Shown here one piece after another: positions 27,257 through 36,147 of a stretch of DNA of 64,000 nucleotides; position 1 is the first letter of the stretch; every line of letters starts with the position of its first letter. Position numbers and translations under genes: made by a program. The DNA is taken from the NCBI RefSeq assembly GCF_009756665.1, contig NZ_CP037953.1, positions 2,666,001-2,730,000 of the forward strand. Direction: 5' to 3'. The notes under the pieces are model-generated. The model did no database searches. It was not told the origin of the DNA and worked only from the letters and a program-made list of their open reading frames with translations. The stretch comes from Permianibacter aggregans. GTDB taxonomy: Bacteria > Pseudomonadota > Gammaproteobacteria > Enterobacterales > Permianibacteraceae.

Positions 27257-27447
27257 TTTGTTGCTGTCATGCGAATAACCGTGGCGAAAACGGCTTTAAT
27301 GGCTGGAGCTGGCGAGCAAATGCGGCCGTTTGCGACCCATTCGTCGAATCTGGTGCACGAAACTTAAACGCGCAGGGGCAAGTCTATTACTATGCTTGTC
27401 CAATAATCGGGTTCTATTTATGTAGCCCGCAAAGAGGGAGACGATTC

Positions 27448-28113
27448 ATGCGCCATCTGCTTTGGTTGAGCCTGTTGCTGTTGCCGCTCAGCGGCTACGC
27501 CGCCGAGGCCTACAAATGCAAAGGCCCGAACGGCGAAACGATTTTTTCCGATACCCCCTGCGGTGACGGAAAAGCCATTGAATTGAAAGAAGTGCCGACC
27601 TTTGAGCAGGCACCGATACCGGACCTGCCGCCATTGCCCACCAAGAAGAAAGCGGCCGACCAAGGTTATCAGCTGACGTTTGCCAAGCCTGAGCCGGACG
27701 CTGTGCTACGCGACAATCTCGGTCGGGTCGAGGTGGCGCTGAACCTGAAACCGGGCCTTGGCCCGGATGATTTCGTGTTGCTGAAGCTTGATGGCGACCC
27801 GGTCGGTGAAAAAGGCCGCAAAACCACTTGGTCGCTGGAAGGGGTGGAACGCGGTATGCATACCTTAACGGCTGAAATCCTGAGCCAGGATGGCAAGGTG
27901 CTGATATCGGCCTCTACCTCGTTCATGTTGCACCAGGCATCGGCCAATATCGGTGCCCGGTTACGGCAAGAACCGAAGCCCGGCCAGCCACTGCTGTCAC
28001 TTGATGATCCGGAAACCCTCAATGTCGGCCGTGAGCCTGGCCATGAATGGGCAAAGCCCGCCGACAAAGACAAGAAGCCGGCACCGACTCGTACGGCAGG
28101 GCCGCGCAAGTAA
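27448..28113 (+). CDS. DUF4124 domain exported protein
   Basis: A 221-residue protein with signal peptide MRHLLWLSLLLLPLSGYA and, right after it, the DUF4124 motif EAYKCKGPNGETIFSDTPC with two Cys that probably form a disulfide. The middle part (about 75-165) looks like a beta-sandwich, and the end is a Lys/Pro-rich tail. ATG 27448 has AGAGGGAG upstream. A DUF4124 gene between glnA and ntrB is a conserved arrangement in pseudomonads, but its role is unknown. Confidence 0.82.
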   Translation: MRHLLWLSLLLLPLSGYAAEAYKCKGPNGETIFSDTPCGDGKAIELKEVPTFEQAPIPDLPPLPTKKKAADQGYQLTFAKPEPDAVLRDNLGRVEVALNLKPGLGPDDFVLLKLDGDPVGEKGRKTTWSLEGVERGMHTLTAEILSQDGKVLISASTSFMLHQASANIGARLRQEPKPGQPLLSLDDPETLNVGREPGHEWAKPADKDKKPAPTRTAGPRK

Positions 28114-28166
28114 TTGTCGATTGCACCAATTTGGTTCAGGCTTTAGCATAAGCATCACCAAAACGG

Positions 28167-28190
28167 ACGCCGCCTGCGGGCGGCGTTGTT
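28167..28190 (+). terminator. hairpin between DUF4124 gene and ntrB
   Basis: An 8-bp stem ACGCCGCC / GGCGGCGT with loop TGCG and a short TTGTT tail, 39 bp before ntrB. It may be a weak terminator or attenuator. Confidence 0.5.
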
Positions 28191-28228
28191 GATCGCCGAT
28201 TCGTCCGGCGCAGCACCAATGAGGCGGC

Positions 28229-29266
28229 ATGAATACCGAAAGCCTGTTTGATTCGCTGACCATTGCCGTCATAGCGCTGGACGCCGGCGGTCGCATTCAG
28301 GCCGTCAACATGGCTGCCGAGAATCTGCTCGGCCACAGCCGCAAGCGGCTGTTGAACAGCCCGCTGGCCCGCTGGCTGCCGACTCATCATCCCTTGCTGG
28401 AAATGCAGGCGCGTTGCATCGAACAGCAGCGTATCTGCCATGCCCAGCGCCTGCCGTGGCCGCTGCCATTTACCGCCGTGCAACGCATCGACGCCAGTTT
28501 GAGCCCGCTGCCGAACGGCTGCCTGCTGGAGCTGAAACCGCTGGAAGAAAGCCAGCGTTTGCAGGAGGAGTCCGAGCGGTTTCGCCAGCAGCAGGACCTG
28601 CATCACTTGCTGCGTTCGCTGGCCCATGAAATCAAGAATCCGTTGGCCGGCGTTCGCGGCGCGGCGCAGTTGCTGGCCCGGGAACTGGCCGACGACGGCC
28701 AGCGCGAATTCACTGATTTGATTCAGCGCGAAGCCGATCGGTTGCGCGAACTGGTTGATCGCCTGCTGCTGCCGGGTCACAGCCAAAAGCAGCGCGAGAT
28801 CAATGTCCATTCTGTGTTGGAACAGGTTTTGCAGACACAAGCGATGACACGAGCCCGTGGTATCGACATCGTTCGCGATTACGACCCGAGCTTGCCCGAT
28901 ATTCCAGCCAACCCGGATGCCTTGCATCAGGTGTTCTTCAATCTGATTCAAAACGCCATGGAAGCAATGGGCGAGCAGGGCACGCTGATCTTGCGCAGCC
29001 GGGTTGAACACGGCGCGACGATTGGCGGCAAACGTCACAAGCGGGTGCTGCGCTTGGACATCATCGACACCGGCCCTGGCATTGAGCCGGAACTGATTGA
29101 TCGGGTGTTTCTGCCGCTGGTATCCGGCAAGGCCAATGGCACTGGTTTGGGGCTGTCGATTGCCCAGACGCTGGTGCTGCAACACGATGGTCTGCTGGAG
29201 TGTCAAAGTGAGCCTGGCCACACGCGTTTTTCCGTGTGGCTGCCGTGGACCACCGAGCATAAGTGA
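28229..29266 (+). CDS. glnL: nitrogen regulation sensor kinase NtrB
   Basis: A 345-residue cytoplasmic histidine kinase/phosphatase that controls NtrC according to PII status. The N-terminal PAS-like domain spans about 5-105. The H-box is LAHEIKNPLAGVRGAAQLL with His133. The N box (LIQNAMEA), the DTGPGI G1 box and a GTGLGLSIAQ G2 box follow. No membrane segment is present, as expected. It is followed by ntrC after 6 bp. Confidence 0.94.
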   Translation: MNTESLFDSLTIAVIALDAGGRIQAVNMAAENLLGHSRKRLLNSPLARWLPTHHPLLEMQARCIEQQRICHAQRLPWPLPFTAVQRIDASLSPLPNGCLLELKPLEESQRLQEESERFRQQQDLHHLLRSLAHEIKNPLAGVRGAAQLLARELADDGQREFTDLIQREADRLRELVDRLLLPGHSQKQREINVHSVLEQVLQTQAMTRARGIDIVRDYDPSLPDIPANPDALHQVFFNLIQNAMEAMGEQGTLILRSRVEHGATIGGKRHKRVLRLDIIDTGPGIEPELIDRVFLPLVSGKANGTGLGLSIAQTLVLQHDGLLECQSEPGHTRFSVWLPWTTEHK

Positions 29267-29272
29267 TGACAC

Positions 29273-30670
29273 ATGACTGACAAACACAATGTACTGGTGC
29301 TGGACGATGACAACAGCATTCGCTGGGTGCTCGACCGCGCGCTGCGCTCGGCCGGTTACCAAACGCATTTATGTGCCGACGTGCCAAACGCTCGCAATGC
29401 ACTGAAGAAAAAGCAATTCGATCTGGTGCTCAGCGATATTCGGATGCCGACCGGCGATGGCGTCAGCTTTCTGAAAGAAATCAAATCCGAACATCCGGAA
29501 TTGCCGGTGGTGTTGATCACCGCCCATGCCGATTTGTCGAGTGCCGTGCAGTCCTTTGATCACGGCGCGTTCGAGTTTGTCGCCAAGCCTTTTGATGTTG
29601 ATGATCTGATGCAAATCGTCAATCGCGCGCTGGAATCGCAGCAGTTCGACAAGGCGCCGCCAATTGAGTCCTCGCAAGGCCAATTGATTGGCCGCTCACC
29701 GGCGATGCAAACGGTTTTCCGGGCCATAGGTCGTTTGGCGAAATCGAAATTCACTGTGCTGCTGATTGGCGAATCGGGCACCGGCAAAGAACGGGTTGCT
29801 CGCGCTTTGCATGAGCACAGCACACGCGCTGACGAGCCGTTTGTCGCGATCAACATGGCGGCGATTCCGCAGGAATTAATCGAGGCGGAATTGTTCGGCT
29901 ATGAAAAAGGCGCGTTCACCGGTGCTGCTGCTCGCACGACGGGACGTTTTGAACAGGCCGATGGCGGTACGCTGTTTCTCGATGAAATTGGCGATATGCC
30001 ACTGACTGCGCAGACCCGTTTGTTGCGCGTGTTATCGGATGGCGGTTATTACCGGGTCGGCGGCAAGGAATTATTGAAAGCTGATGTGCGCGTTATCGCC
30101 GCCACCCACCAGAATCTGCAGACGCTGGTACAGAGCGGCAAATTCCGTGAGGATTTGTATCACCGCCTGAATGTAGTGCGCATTGAACTGCCGGCAATGC
30201 GCGAACGCATTGAAGATCTGGAGTTGCTGGCCGATCAATTTTTATCGCAGGCCGCGCAAGAGGCAGGCGTCAATCGCAAACGCTTCAGCGAGCCCGTGCT
30301 GAAATATCTGCAGCAACTCGATTGGCCCGGTAACGTCCGGCAATTGGAAAATGCCTGCCGTTATCTGACCGTGATGGCACCGACCGATGTCATCCAGCTG
30401 ACTGATTTGCCGGAGGATTTAAGCTCTGCTCAAAGTCTGGAAACGGAAAAGCCCGGTGCCGATTGGCGCACATTACTGCAAGCCGAAGTGCGGCGAGCGG
30501 CGCTGAAAAACGATGCCGAAAAAGTGCAGGCTTTGGCGGCCGAAAGCGAGAAACTGCTGGTTGATACCATCCTGGATGTCGTTGACGGTCACCGCCAGGA
30601 AACCGCCCGTCTGCTTGGTTGGGGGCGCAACACCCTGACCCGCTACTTGAAAAAAGTGGACGACGAGTAA
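29273..30670 (+). CDS. glnG: nitrogen regulation response regulator NtrC (sigma-54 activator)
   Basis: A 465-residue three-domain activator. The receiver has its phospho-acceptor Asp55 in LVLSDIRMP. The central AAA+ domain has Walker A GESGTGKE, the sigma-54-contacting GAFTGA loop and Walker B LFLDEIGD. The C-terminus is a Fis-type helix-turn-helix ([23 protein letters not shown] region, seen in parts). Target promoters include the sigma-54 site at 25716. Confidence 0.95.
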   Translation: MTDKHNVLVLDDDNSIRWVLDRALRSAGYQTHLCADVPNARNALKKKQFDLVLSDIRMPTGDGVSFLKEIKSEHPELPVVLITAHADLSSAVQSFDHGAFEFVAKPFDVDDLMQIVNRALESQQFDKAPPIESSQGQLIGRSPAMQTVFRAIGRLAKSKFTVLLIGESGTGKERVARALHEHSTRADEPFVAINMAAIPQELIEAELFGYEKGAFTGAAARTTGRFEQADGGTLFLDEIGDMPLTAQTRLLRVLSDGGYYRVGGKELLKADVRVIAATHQNLQTLVQSGKFREDLYHRLNVVRIELPAMRERIEDLELLADQFLSQAAQEAGVNRKRFSEPVLKYLQQLDWPGNVRQLENACRYLTVMAPTDVIQLTDLPEDLSSAQSLETEKPGADWRTLLQAEVRRAALKNDAEKVQALAAESEKLLVDTILDVVDGHRQETARLLGWGRNTLTRYLKKVDDE

Positions 30671-30738
30671 GCGCAAACAAACAAATCTTCAACCACTGCA
30701 TTAAAATGACGGGTCTTGAGCCCGCCATTTTGTCTGTC

Positions 30739-31203
30739 ATGATCGACATCGTTTTGTTCCAACCGGAAATACCGCCGAACACCGGCAATGTCATCCGGCT
30801 TTGTGCCAATACCGGTTTTTCCTTGCACCTGATTGAACCGCTCGGCTTTGCACTCGAAGACAAGAAAATGCGCCGGGCCGGGCTCGATTATCACGAGTGG
30901 GCCAACGTCAAGGTGCATGCAAATTTCGCTGCCTACTGTGAAAGCGAAAAGCCGCAAAGGATTTTCGCCATTGAGACCAACGGCAGCGTGCGTTACGACA
31001 GGGTCGATTATCAGGCTGGTGATGCGCTGCTGTTCGGGCAGGAAACCAAAGGTATTCCAGAAGCGGTGATGCAGCAGATCCCGCGCGAACATTGGTTGCG
31101 TTTGCCGATGCGCCCAGGTCAACGAAGTTTGAATTTATCGAATGCGGTAGCCGTCACCGTTTTCGAAGCATGGCGACATCTGGATTTTCGTGGAGGAGTT
31201 TGA
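30739..31203 (+). CDS. trmL: tRNA (cytidine/uridine-34-2'-O)-methyltransferase TrmL
   Basis: A 154-residue SPOUT-class methyltransferase that modifies the wobble position of tRNA-Leu species. MIDIVLFQPEIPPNTGNVIRL covers the N-terminus, and the trefoil-knot motifs LLFGQETKGIP and LRLPMRPGQRSLNLSNAVAV are clear. The open frame begins earlier (30619), but ATG 30739 matches the family start. Close to ntrC on the same strand, as in pseudomonads. Confidence 0.93.
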   Translation: MIDIVLFQPEIPPNTGNVIRLCANTGFSLHLIEPLGFALEDKKMRRAGLDYHEWANVKVHANFAAYCESEKPQRIFAIETNGSVRYDRVDYQAGDALLFGQETKGIPEAVMQQIPREHWLRLPMRPGQRSLNLSNAVAVTVFEAWRHLDFRGGV

Positions 31204-31205
31204 GC

Positions 31206-31634
31206 ATGAGCAGTATCTGGTCCGTTAAACCGACGTTGGCACAAATTCACGAGCGCAATAACGGCACAATGGTCAGCCATTTGGGCATTGAGTTCACCGA
31301 AGTCGGCGACGATTTTCTCGGCGCGAAAATGCCGGTTGATGAGCGCACCAAACAGCCTGCCGGTATCCTCCATGGCGGCGCCAATGTCGTCCTGAGCGAA
31401 ACCATCGGCAGCGTCGCCGCTAATTGGATCGTGTTCCCGCAGGGCAAAATGGCTGTTGGTTTGGAAGTCAACGCCAATCACCTACGCCCGGTCAGCAAAG
31501 GTTATGTCTATGGTGTTGCCAAGGCGGTGCATCTTGGCAAAAGCACCCAAGTCTGGGAAATCCGTATCAGTGATGACGAGGGCAAGCTGAGCTGTATTTC
31601 GCGGCTGACGATGGCAATCGTCGCCAAGCCATAA
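31206..31634 (+). CDS. hotdog-fold acyl-CoA thioesterase, YdiI/PaaI-like
   Basis: A 142-residue thioesterase. The signature PAGILHGGANVVLSETIGS includes His56 and catalytic Glu65, matching the YdiI/EntH subfamily that hydrolyses aromatic or acyl-CoA thioesters. ATG 31206 is two bases after the trmL stop, so the two are probably co-transcribed. The physiological substrate is not predictable here, since no menaquinone or enterobactin genes are adjacent. Confidence 0.85.
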   Translation: MSSIWSVKPTLAQIHERNNGTMVSHLGIEFTEVGDDFLGAKMPVDERTKQPAGILHGGANVVLSETIGSVAANWIVFPQGKMAVGLEVNANHLRPVSKGYVYGVAKAVHLGKSTQVWEIRISDDEGKLSCISRLTMAIVAKP

Positions 31635-31730
31635 ACTCAGTCGCAGAATTACCCCGTGGCGGTTTGCTCCATGCCGTACCCATGCTAGGCTGCTGAGCCG
31701 CAGGAAGGGGTCTTACAGGGAGCAAGGCGC

Positions 31731-32750
31731 ATGGAGCAGCCGTCACCACCACGACCATGGCATCACGCCGCGATCTTGTTGTGGATGCTGGGATTTCTTG
31801 TTGTTATTGAGTTGGCGCTGGAATGGCGTGCACACCAGCGCGGTTACGATACCTTGCTGTTCAGTAAGGAACGCGCATCAGACGCTATCTCAACTTCTCC
31901 GTTTCGCAATCCTCCGATAGCTCCAGAACGCACCAGCAATTTACCGTTGATCTGGCTGATGGGCGCCTCCCATGCCGAAGACAGCTACCTGCCGGTCGAT
32001 ACCATTTTTCCCAATTTGATTTGTCGTCAACCGGCGCTGCGTTGCGTACTGATCAATGCCAGTTCCGCCGGTGCCGATATCGATGAAAATCTCAGCGTTT
32101 TTCAACAATACGCCAGCGAATGGCAGCCGGATTACGTGCTGCTATATCAGGGCAGCATTGAAATTCAATTGCTGAGCAAACTGGCATTCGGCACACCGGA
32201 GGCGGTGGCGAATGCCGACACACCGTCGCTCTATCAGCAAGCGCTGAATCATGTGCGCAGCACTGTTGAAGCCACCACGGTGTTTTCCCATTTGACGCAG
32301 GAATTGCGTACTCGCTTGATGGCCGCCAAACCCTTGCACGATGCGATACCGGAGCCAGTGTGGCAAATCTTCCGCCAGCGCTTGCAACGGGTGATTGATG
32401 CATCTCGCGAGCAAGGCGCTGAACCGGTATTGCTGACATTTGCCGCGCGTTATCGTGCTGATCAACGCGAACAATTCAGTGATGAACTGTTTCGCTCGCA
32501 ACTGCGTTACAACCCCTACCTGTCACGACAAGGTTGGCTGCAAAGCATTGAAAGGTTGAATCAGGAAATTTCCACGCTCGCCGAGCAACAGGGCTTGCAA
32601 CTGATCGAATTGGCCGACAGCACCTCCGGGCAAGCGTCTTTTTTTCGCGATTTCTCCCACTTCACACGTGAGGGGCATCAGCATGTGGCGGAACAAATCG
32701 CAGAACGCCTGAAGCTGAAAAGTCCGCAGTTGACGGAGGTGTCGCGATGA
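31731..32750 (+). CDS. membrane-anchored SGNH-like protein paired with MBOAT
   Basis: A 339-residue protein with one N-terminal membrane anchor (about 13-31) and an external domain. Block I-like LIWLMGASHAEDS gives a candidate nucleophile Ser80, and the C-terminal FFRDFSHFTREGH gives the Asp307/His310 pair of SGNH hydrolases. Its stop overlaps the ATG of the MBOAT gene (ATGA), a pairing typical of envelope O-acetylation machineries (compare AlgI with AlgJ/X). The polymer it acts on is not indicated by neighbours. Confidence 0.68.
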   Translation: MEQPSPPRPWHHAAILLWMLGFLVVIELALEWRAHQRGYDTLLFSKERASDAISTSPFRNPPIAPERTSNLPLIWLMGASHAEDSYLPVDTIFPNLICRQPALRCVLINASSAGADIDENLSVFQQYASEWQPDYVLLYQGSIEIQLLSKLAFGTPEAVANADTPSLYQQALNHVRSTVEATTVFSHLTQELRTRLMAAKPLHDAIPEPVWQIFRQRLQRVIDASREQGAEPVLLTFAARYRADQREQFSDELFRSQLRYNPYLSRQGWLQSIERLNQEISTLAEQQGLQLIELADSTSGQASFFRDFSHFTREGHQHVAEQIAERLKLKSPQLTEVSR

Positions 32751-34141
32751 TTTTCAACTCGCTTGAATTCGTGCTGTTCTTCCCACTGGTATTGCTGCTG
32801 TTCAGTGCCGTCTACCAGCGTGAACGCACGCGTGATCTATTGCTGCTGGTCATCAGCTATCTGTTTTATATGGCCTGGTATTGGGAGTATGCCGGGCTGA
32901 TTGCCTTTTCCACGTTCGTCGATTACTTCGTCGCCCGACGCATCGGCGCCAGTGAAGACCCGCGTCAGCGCAAGTTCTGGCTGATCGTCAGCTTGTTCGT
33001 CAATCTTGGCGTGCTGGCAGTGTTCAAGTACTTCAATTTCTTTGCGGAAGTGTCGGTCAACCTGATCGATGTCTTCGGCTGGCAGTTGAATCTTCCGCGC
33101 AGTGAGCTGTTGTTGCCGGTGGGTATTTCGTTTTATACCTTCCAGAGCCTGTCGTATACGATTGATGTCTACCGTCGGCAAATCCCCGTTGAACACAATT
33201 TTTCCAAGTTCGCTTTATATGTATCGTTTTTTCCGCAGTTGGTGGCTGGTCCGATTGTGCGTGCTGCCGATTTCCTGCCGCAATTGCGGCGACCTTTGCA
33301 AGTCACCCGTGCACAGTTTGATGGTGGCTTGGCGCTGATGTTTATCGGCCTGTTCAAGAAGGTGATCATCGCTGATACGCTCGGCGTGTTGGCCGTCGAC
33401 GCCGTGTTTGCCAATCCCTCGCAGTACTCGTCGGTCGATTTGCTGCTCGGCATTTATGCCTACGCTTTCCAGATCTACGGTGATTTTTCCGGCTATTCCG
33501 ATATGGCGATCGGTGCTGCGGCGATGCTCGGGTTTACCCTGCCGCTGAATTTCAATCGCCCTTATCTAGCGCAAAATATTCGCGACTTCTGGACCCGCTG
33601 GCACATTTCCTTGTCGAGTTGGTTGAAGGACTATTTGTATATCAGCCTCGGCGGCAATCGCGGCGGCAAATGGCTGACGATGCGCAATTTGATGATCACC
33701 ATGTTGCTCGGTGGTCTATGGCATGGCGCAGCGCTGAATTTCATTTTATGGGGTGGTTATCACGGCGTGCTATTGGCCTTTTCGCGCCAGCAAGATCGCC
33801 ATGCCGAAGTTGGTTCTTTTTGGCGAACCTGGCGCAATCGGATTATCACGTTTCATCTGGTTTGCTTCGGCTGGCTGATGTTCCGCATTTCCGACTGGTC
33901 ACATTTTGTCGATTACCTGCAAGGGTTGGCAGCGTTGACGGGTGGCTCACAGTTGCATCATTACGTGCCGCTGGTCATTTTGCTGGCGGCGGTTATGCAC
34001 GTGTTGCCGAAGGCGCGTATTGATGCCGACATACTGACGCGTTTGCCGCGTTGGACTCAGGCCGGTGTCTATAGCCTGTTGCTGTTGTTGGCCGTTGGTT
34101 TCACGTTGGATGCACCCGCATTCATTTACTTCCAGTTCTAG
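32747..34141 (+). CDS. MBOAT family O-acyltransferase, AlgI-like
   Basis: A 464-residue polytopic membrane protein with about ten hydrophobic segments. Family motifs include LLPVGISFYTFQSLSYTIDV, FFPQLVAGPIVRA, DFWTRWHISLSSWLKDYLYI and GGLWHGAALNF with the essential His326. It probably transfers an acyl group across the membrane to the SGNH partner encoded just upstream. The target could be an exopolysaccharide or peptidoglycan; no alginate or cellulose genes are close by. Confidence 0.9.
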   Translation: MIFNSLEFVLFFPLVLLLFSAVYQRERTRDLLLLVISYLFYMAWYWEYAGLIAFSTFVDYFVARRIGASEDPRQRKFWLIVSLFVNLGVLAVFKYFNFFAEVSVNLIDVFGWQLNLPRSELLLPVGISFYTFQSLSYTIDVYRRQIPVEHNFSKFALYVSFFPQLVAGPIVRAADFLPQLRRPLQVTRAQFDGGLALMFIGLFKKVIIADTLGVLAVDAVFANPSQYSSVDLLLGIYAYAFQIYGDFSGYSDMAIGAAAMLGFTLPLNFNRPYLAQNIRDFWTRWHISLSSWLKDYLYISLGGNRGGKWLTMRNLMITMLLGGLWHGAALNFILWGGYHGVLLAFSRQQDRHAEVGSFWRTWRNRIITFHLVCFGWLMFRISDWSHFVDYLQGLAALTGGSQLHHYVPLVILLAAVMHVLPKARIDADILTRLPRWTQAGVYSLLLLLAVGFTLDAPAFIYFQF

Positions 34142-34157
34142 AAGCCATCTCAAAAGC

Positions 34158-34184
34158 AAAAGCCTGCAGAAGCAGGCTTTTGTT
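34158..34184. terminator. bidirectional intrinsic terminator between convergent genes
   Basis: A perfect 10-bp stem AAAAGCCTGC / GCAGGCTTTT with loop AGAA, followed by TGTTT. It serves the MBOAT gene on the plus strand and the DUF3016 gene on the minus strand. Confidence 0.88.
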
Positions 34185-34197
34185 TCAACTCGGTGAT

Positions 34198-34725
34198 TCA
34201 TTCCTTTTCGAACGTTTCCCGCAGCCATTTATCGAGCATGTATTTTTCGTGATACAGCGGGTCGCTGCGGTGAATTGATGTGCGCATCATGAACGCCATG
34301 TCACGCAGTTCAACTTTGTCTTCCTTGATGATGTTGCCGCTGCGGTCCATCAGGGCATAGTCGAACTTCAGGCGTGGCGGGTACAGTTCGCGGATGATAC
34401 GGATATCGTTCATTTGTGGGCCGCGTGCAGGCTCGTAGTCACCGGCCAAATCGATATCGGTAAAGCTGATCTTCAGCTTCTGACCTTTCTGTAGATACTC
34501 GCTCGCTTCCTTGTGCAGAAACTGGCGCAGTTGGATCAGATGAGTGTTTTTCTCGGTCCGGGTACGGAAGGGGTCGTCCTTGATATCGGTGAATTCGGTT
34601 GGCTTGACGTACTCGATCATGACCGGTCCTTCAGCTTCTACCGGGTCGGAGGCGAGGGCACTTGGTGCCGCGAGCAGCATGGTCAGGCTGGTTGCCAAGG
34701 CGGTGGGCAAGGTGCGGATATTCAT
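34198..34725 (-). CDS. DUF3016 domain exported protein
   Basis: A 175-residue protein with signal peptide MNIRTLPTALATSLTMLLAAPSALA and a mature domain beginning near VMIEYVKPTEFTDIKD. LKISFTDIDLAGDYEPARG and PPRLKFDYALMDRSG are typical of DUF3016. ATG 34725 is preceded by GGAGGT at good spacing; the frame itself opens at 34812. Periplasmic, function unknown, monocistronic. Confidence 0.85.
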   Translation of the reverse strand: MNIRTLPTALATSLTMLLAAPSALASDPVEAEGPVMIEYVKPTEFTDIKDDPFRTRTEKNTHLIQLRQFLHKEASEYLQKGQKLKISFTDIDLAGDYEPARGPQMNDIRIIRELYPPRLKFDYALMDRSGNIIKEDKVELRDMAFMMRTSIHRSDPLYHEKYMLDKWLRETFEKE

Positions 34726-34886
34726 GCAGATACCTCCAGTTAATATTCTTTGCGACAGCGTATAGCTTAGAAGGCATGGCTGCCAACAAGTTCGGCTTTC
34801 GAGCGTTTGCACTTAAATGCTTTGACAAGATGCAAATGCACGATACAATCAGGGGCGTTGGTAAGTCATCTACCGGGAGACGCTGC

Positions 34887-35258
34887 ATGACCGCTGTTCA
34901 CATCAACCAACCCGATCCAGGCGCGGTACTGTGCAAAGCGCTACGCCGCACCCAAGAGGCCTTTGAGCTCAGCAACGAGGAGCTTGGCAAGGTCATTGGC
35001 AAGGATCGGACGACGATTAGCCGGCTTTACGACAAAGGCTACCTTTCGCCAGACAGCAAGGAAGGCGAGCTGGCTACGCTGCTGATCCGTATCTACCGAG
35101 GGCTATACGCCCTGGTTGGCGGTGCCGGCGAGAACATGCAGCACTGGTTGAATACGCCAAACCAGCATCTGCAAGGGCAGCCACGTGAGTTACTGCGCTC
35201 GGTTACCGGCCTGGTGGCGGTACTGGGTTATTTGGACGCGATGCGCGGTCGTATCTGA
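34887..35258 (+). CDS. Xre/MbcA/ParS-type antitoxin
   Basis: A 123-residue protein with an N-terminal helix-turn-helix (about residues 27-55: LSNEELGKVIGKDRTTISRL) and a C-terminal toxin-binding domain of the MbcA/ParS/Xre family (WLNTPNQHLQGQPRELL ... GLVAVLGYLDAMRGR). It precedes a RES-domain gene, the standard order of RES-Xre modules, in which the antitoxin neutralises the toxin and represses the operon. ATG 34887 follows GGGAG; the frame is open upstream without family similarity. Confidence 0.9.
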   Translation: MTAVHINQPDPGAVLCKALRRTQEAFELSNEELGKVIGKDRTTISRLYDKGYLSPDSKEGELATLLIRIYRGLYALVGGAGENMQHWLNTPNQHLQGQPRELLRSVTGLVAVLGYLDAMRGRI

Positions 35259-35291
35259 CTCACGCTTGCCTGCCGAAAAGGAATTCGTTTT

Positions 35292-36056
35292 TTGCCAACC
35301 CGTGACGAGAATATCTGGCAACGTTGCCGGGGCGCCGATTTTATTGGTCCGATGAAAGTCGAGATGGTGCGCATTGTTGAGGCGCAGGAAGATATCGCGA
35401 CCTTGTCGCTGGTCGATAACCTCGACGAGCAGCATTTGCTGGAATCGCTGCTGGAAAAAAGCAAACCTGGCCAACTCGAGCCCAACCTCCATTACCTGTT
35501 GGCGTCACCTTTCCGCTATCCTCCGCTGCTCTGGGGCAGTCGCTTTGGCCGCGCTCACGAACGGGCCTTGTTTTATGGCTCCACCCGCATGGAAACCGCG
35601 CTGGCCGAGTGTGCGTTCTATCGATTGGTCTTTATCGATGGTGTTTCGGTGCCGTTTCCGCAACCGCTGGTTTCCCAACACACGAGTTTCTGGGCGCTAG
35701 CCCGGGCCGAACGCGCAGCCGATCTAACCCGCTCACCGTACGACAGCGTCATGGCTGAACTGCGCGCACCTGACCGCTATAGCGCCACCCAGATTCTGGG
35801 CAGCGAAATGCGTTCAGCGGGTGTCATGCTGTTCACCTACCGCTCGGCCCGTGATGATGACCCGACCGCCATCAATGCGGCGGCATTCAGTCCGGACGTT
35901 TTCAAGCGTGCTCAACCGACTCGTTTTCAGAGCTGGACGTGTTATGCCACCGCCGACGCCGTGCGTTTTATTTCCAGCCCAAACAAAGCCTCGCATGAAT
36001 TTTCCCGCCATCGCTTTCTGGTCAACGAGCGCTTGCCGATGCCGCCGCCGGCGTAG
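35292..36056 (+). CDS. RES-domain toxin (NAD+-degrading type)
   Basis: A 254-residue RES-domain protein. Members such as MbcT and ParT attack NAD+ or ADP-ribosylate targets. The conserved Arg, Tyr and Glu are visible as Arg84 (GSRFG), Tyr95 (LFYGST) and Glu101 (METALAE). The central part has ATQILGSEMRSAGV. No ATG or GTG is available between the antitoxin stop and this domain; the start is TTG 35292 with AAGGA nine bases upstream, which would keep toxin synthesis low relative to antitoxin. Gap to the antitoxin is 33 bp. Confidence 0.88.
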   Translation: MPTRDENIWQRCRGADFIGPMKVEMVRIVEAQEDIATLSLVDNLDEQHLLESLLEKSKPGQLEPNLHYLLASPFRYPPLLWGSRFGRAHERALFYGSTRMETALAECAFYRLVFIDGVSVPFPQPLVSQHTSFWALARAERAADLTRSPYDSVMAELRAPDRYSATQILGSEMRSAGVMLFTYRSARDDDPTAINAAAFSPDVFKRAQPTRFQSWTCYATADAVRFISSPNKASHEFSRHRFLVNERLPMPPPA

Positions 36057-36147
36057 CGATACTGCAGTGGCGATTTATATTGGCCTCCGTGCAAAGCTGG
36101 CCGCGAACCACTAAGCTCAAAGCAGGAACGCAAAGGATCATTGATTG

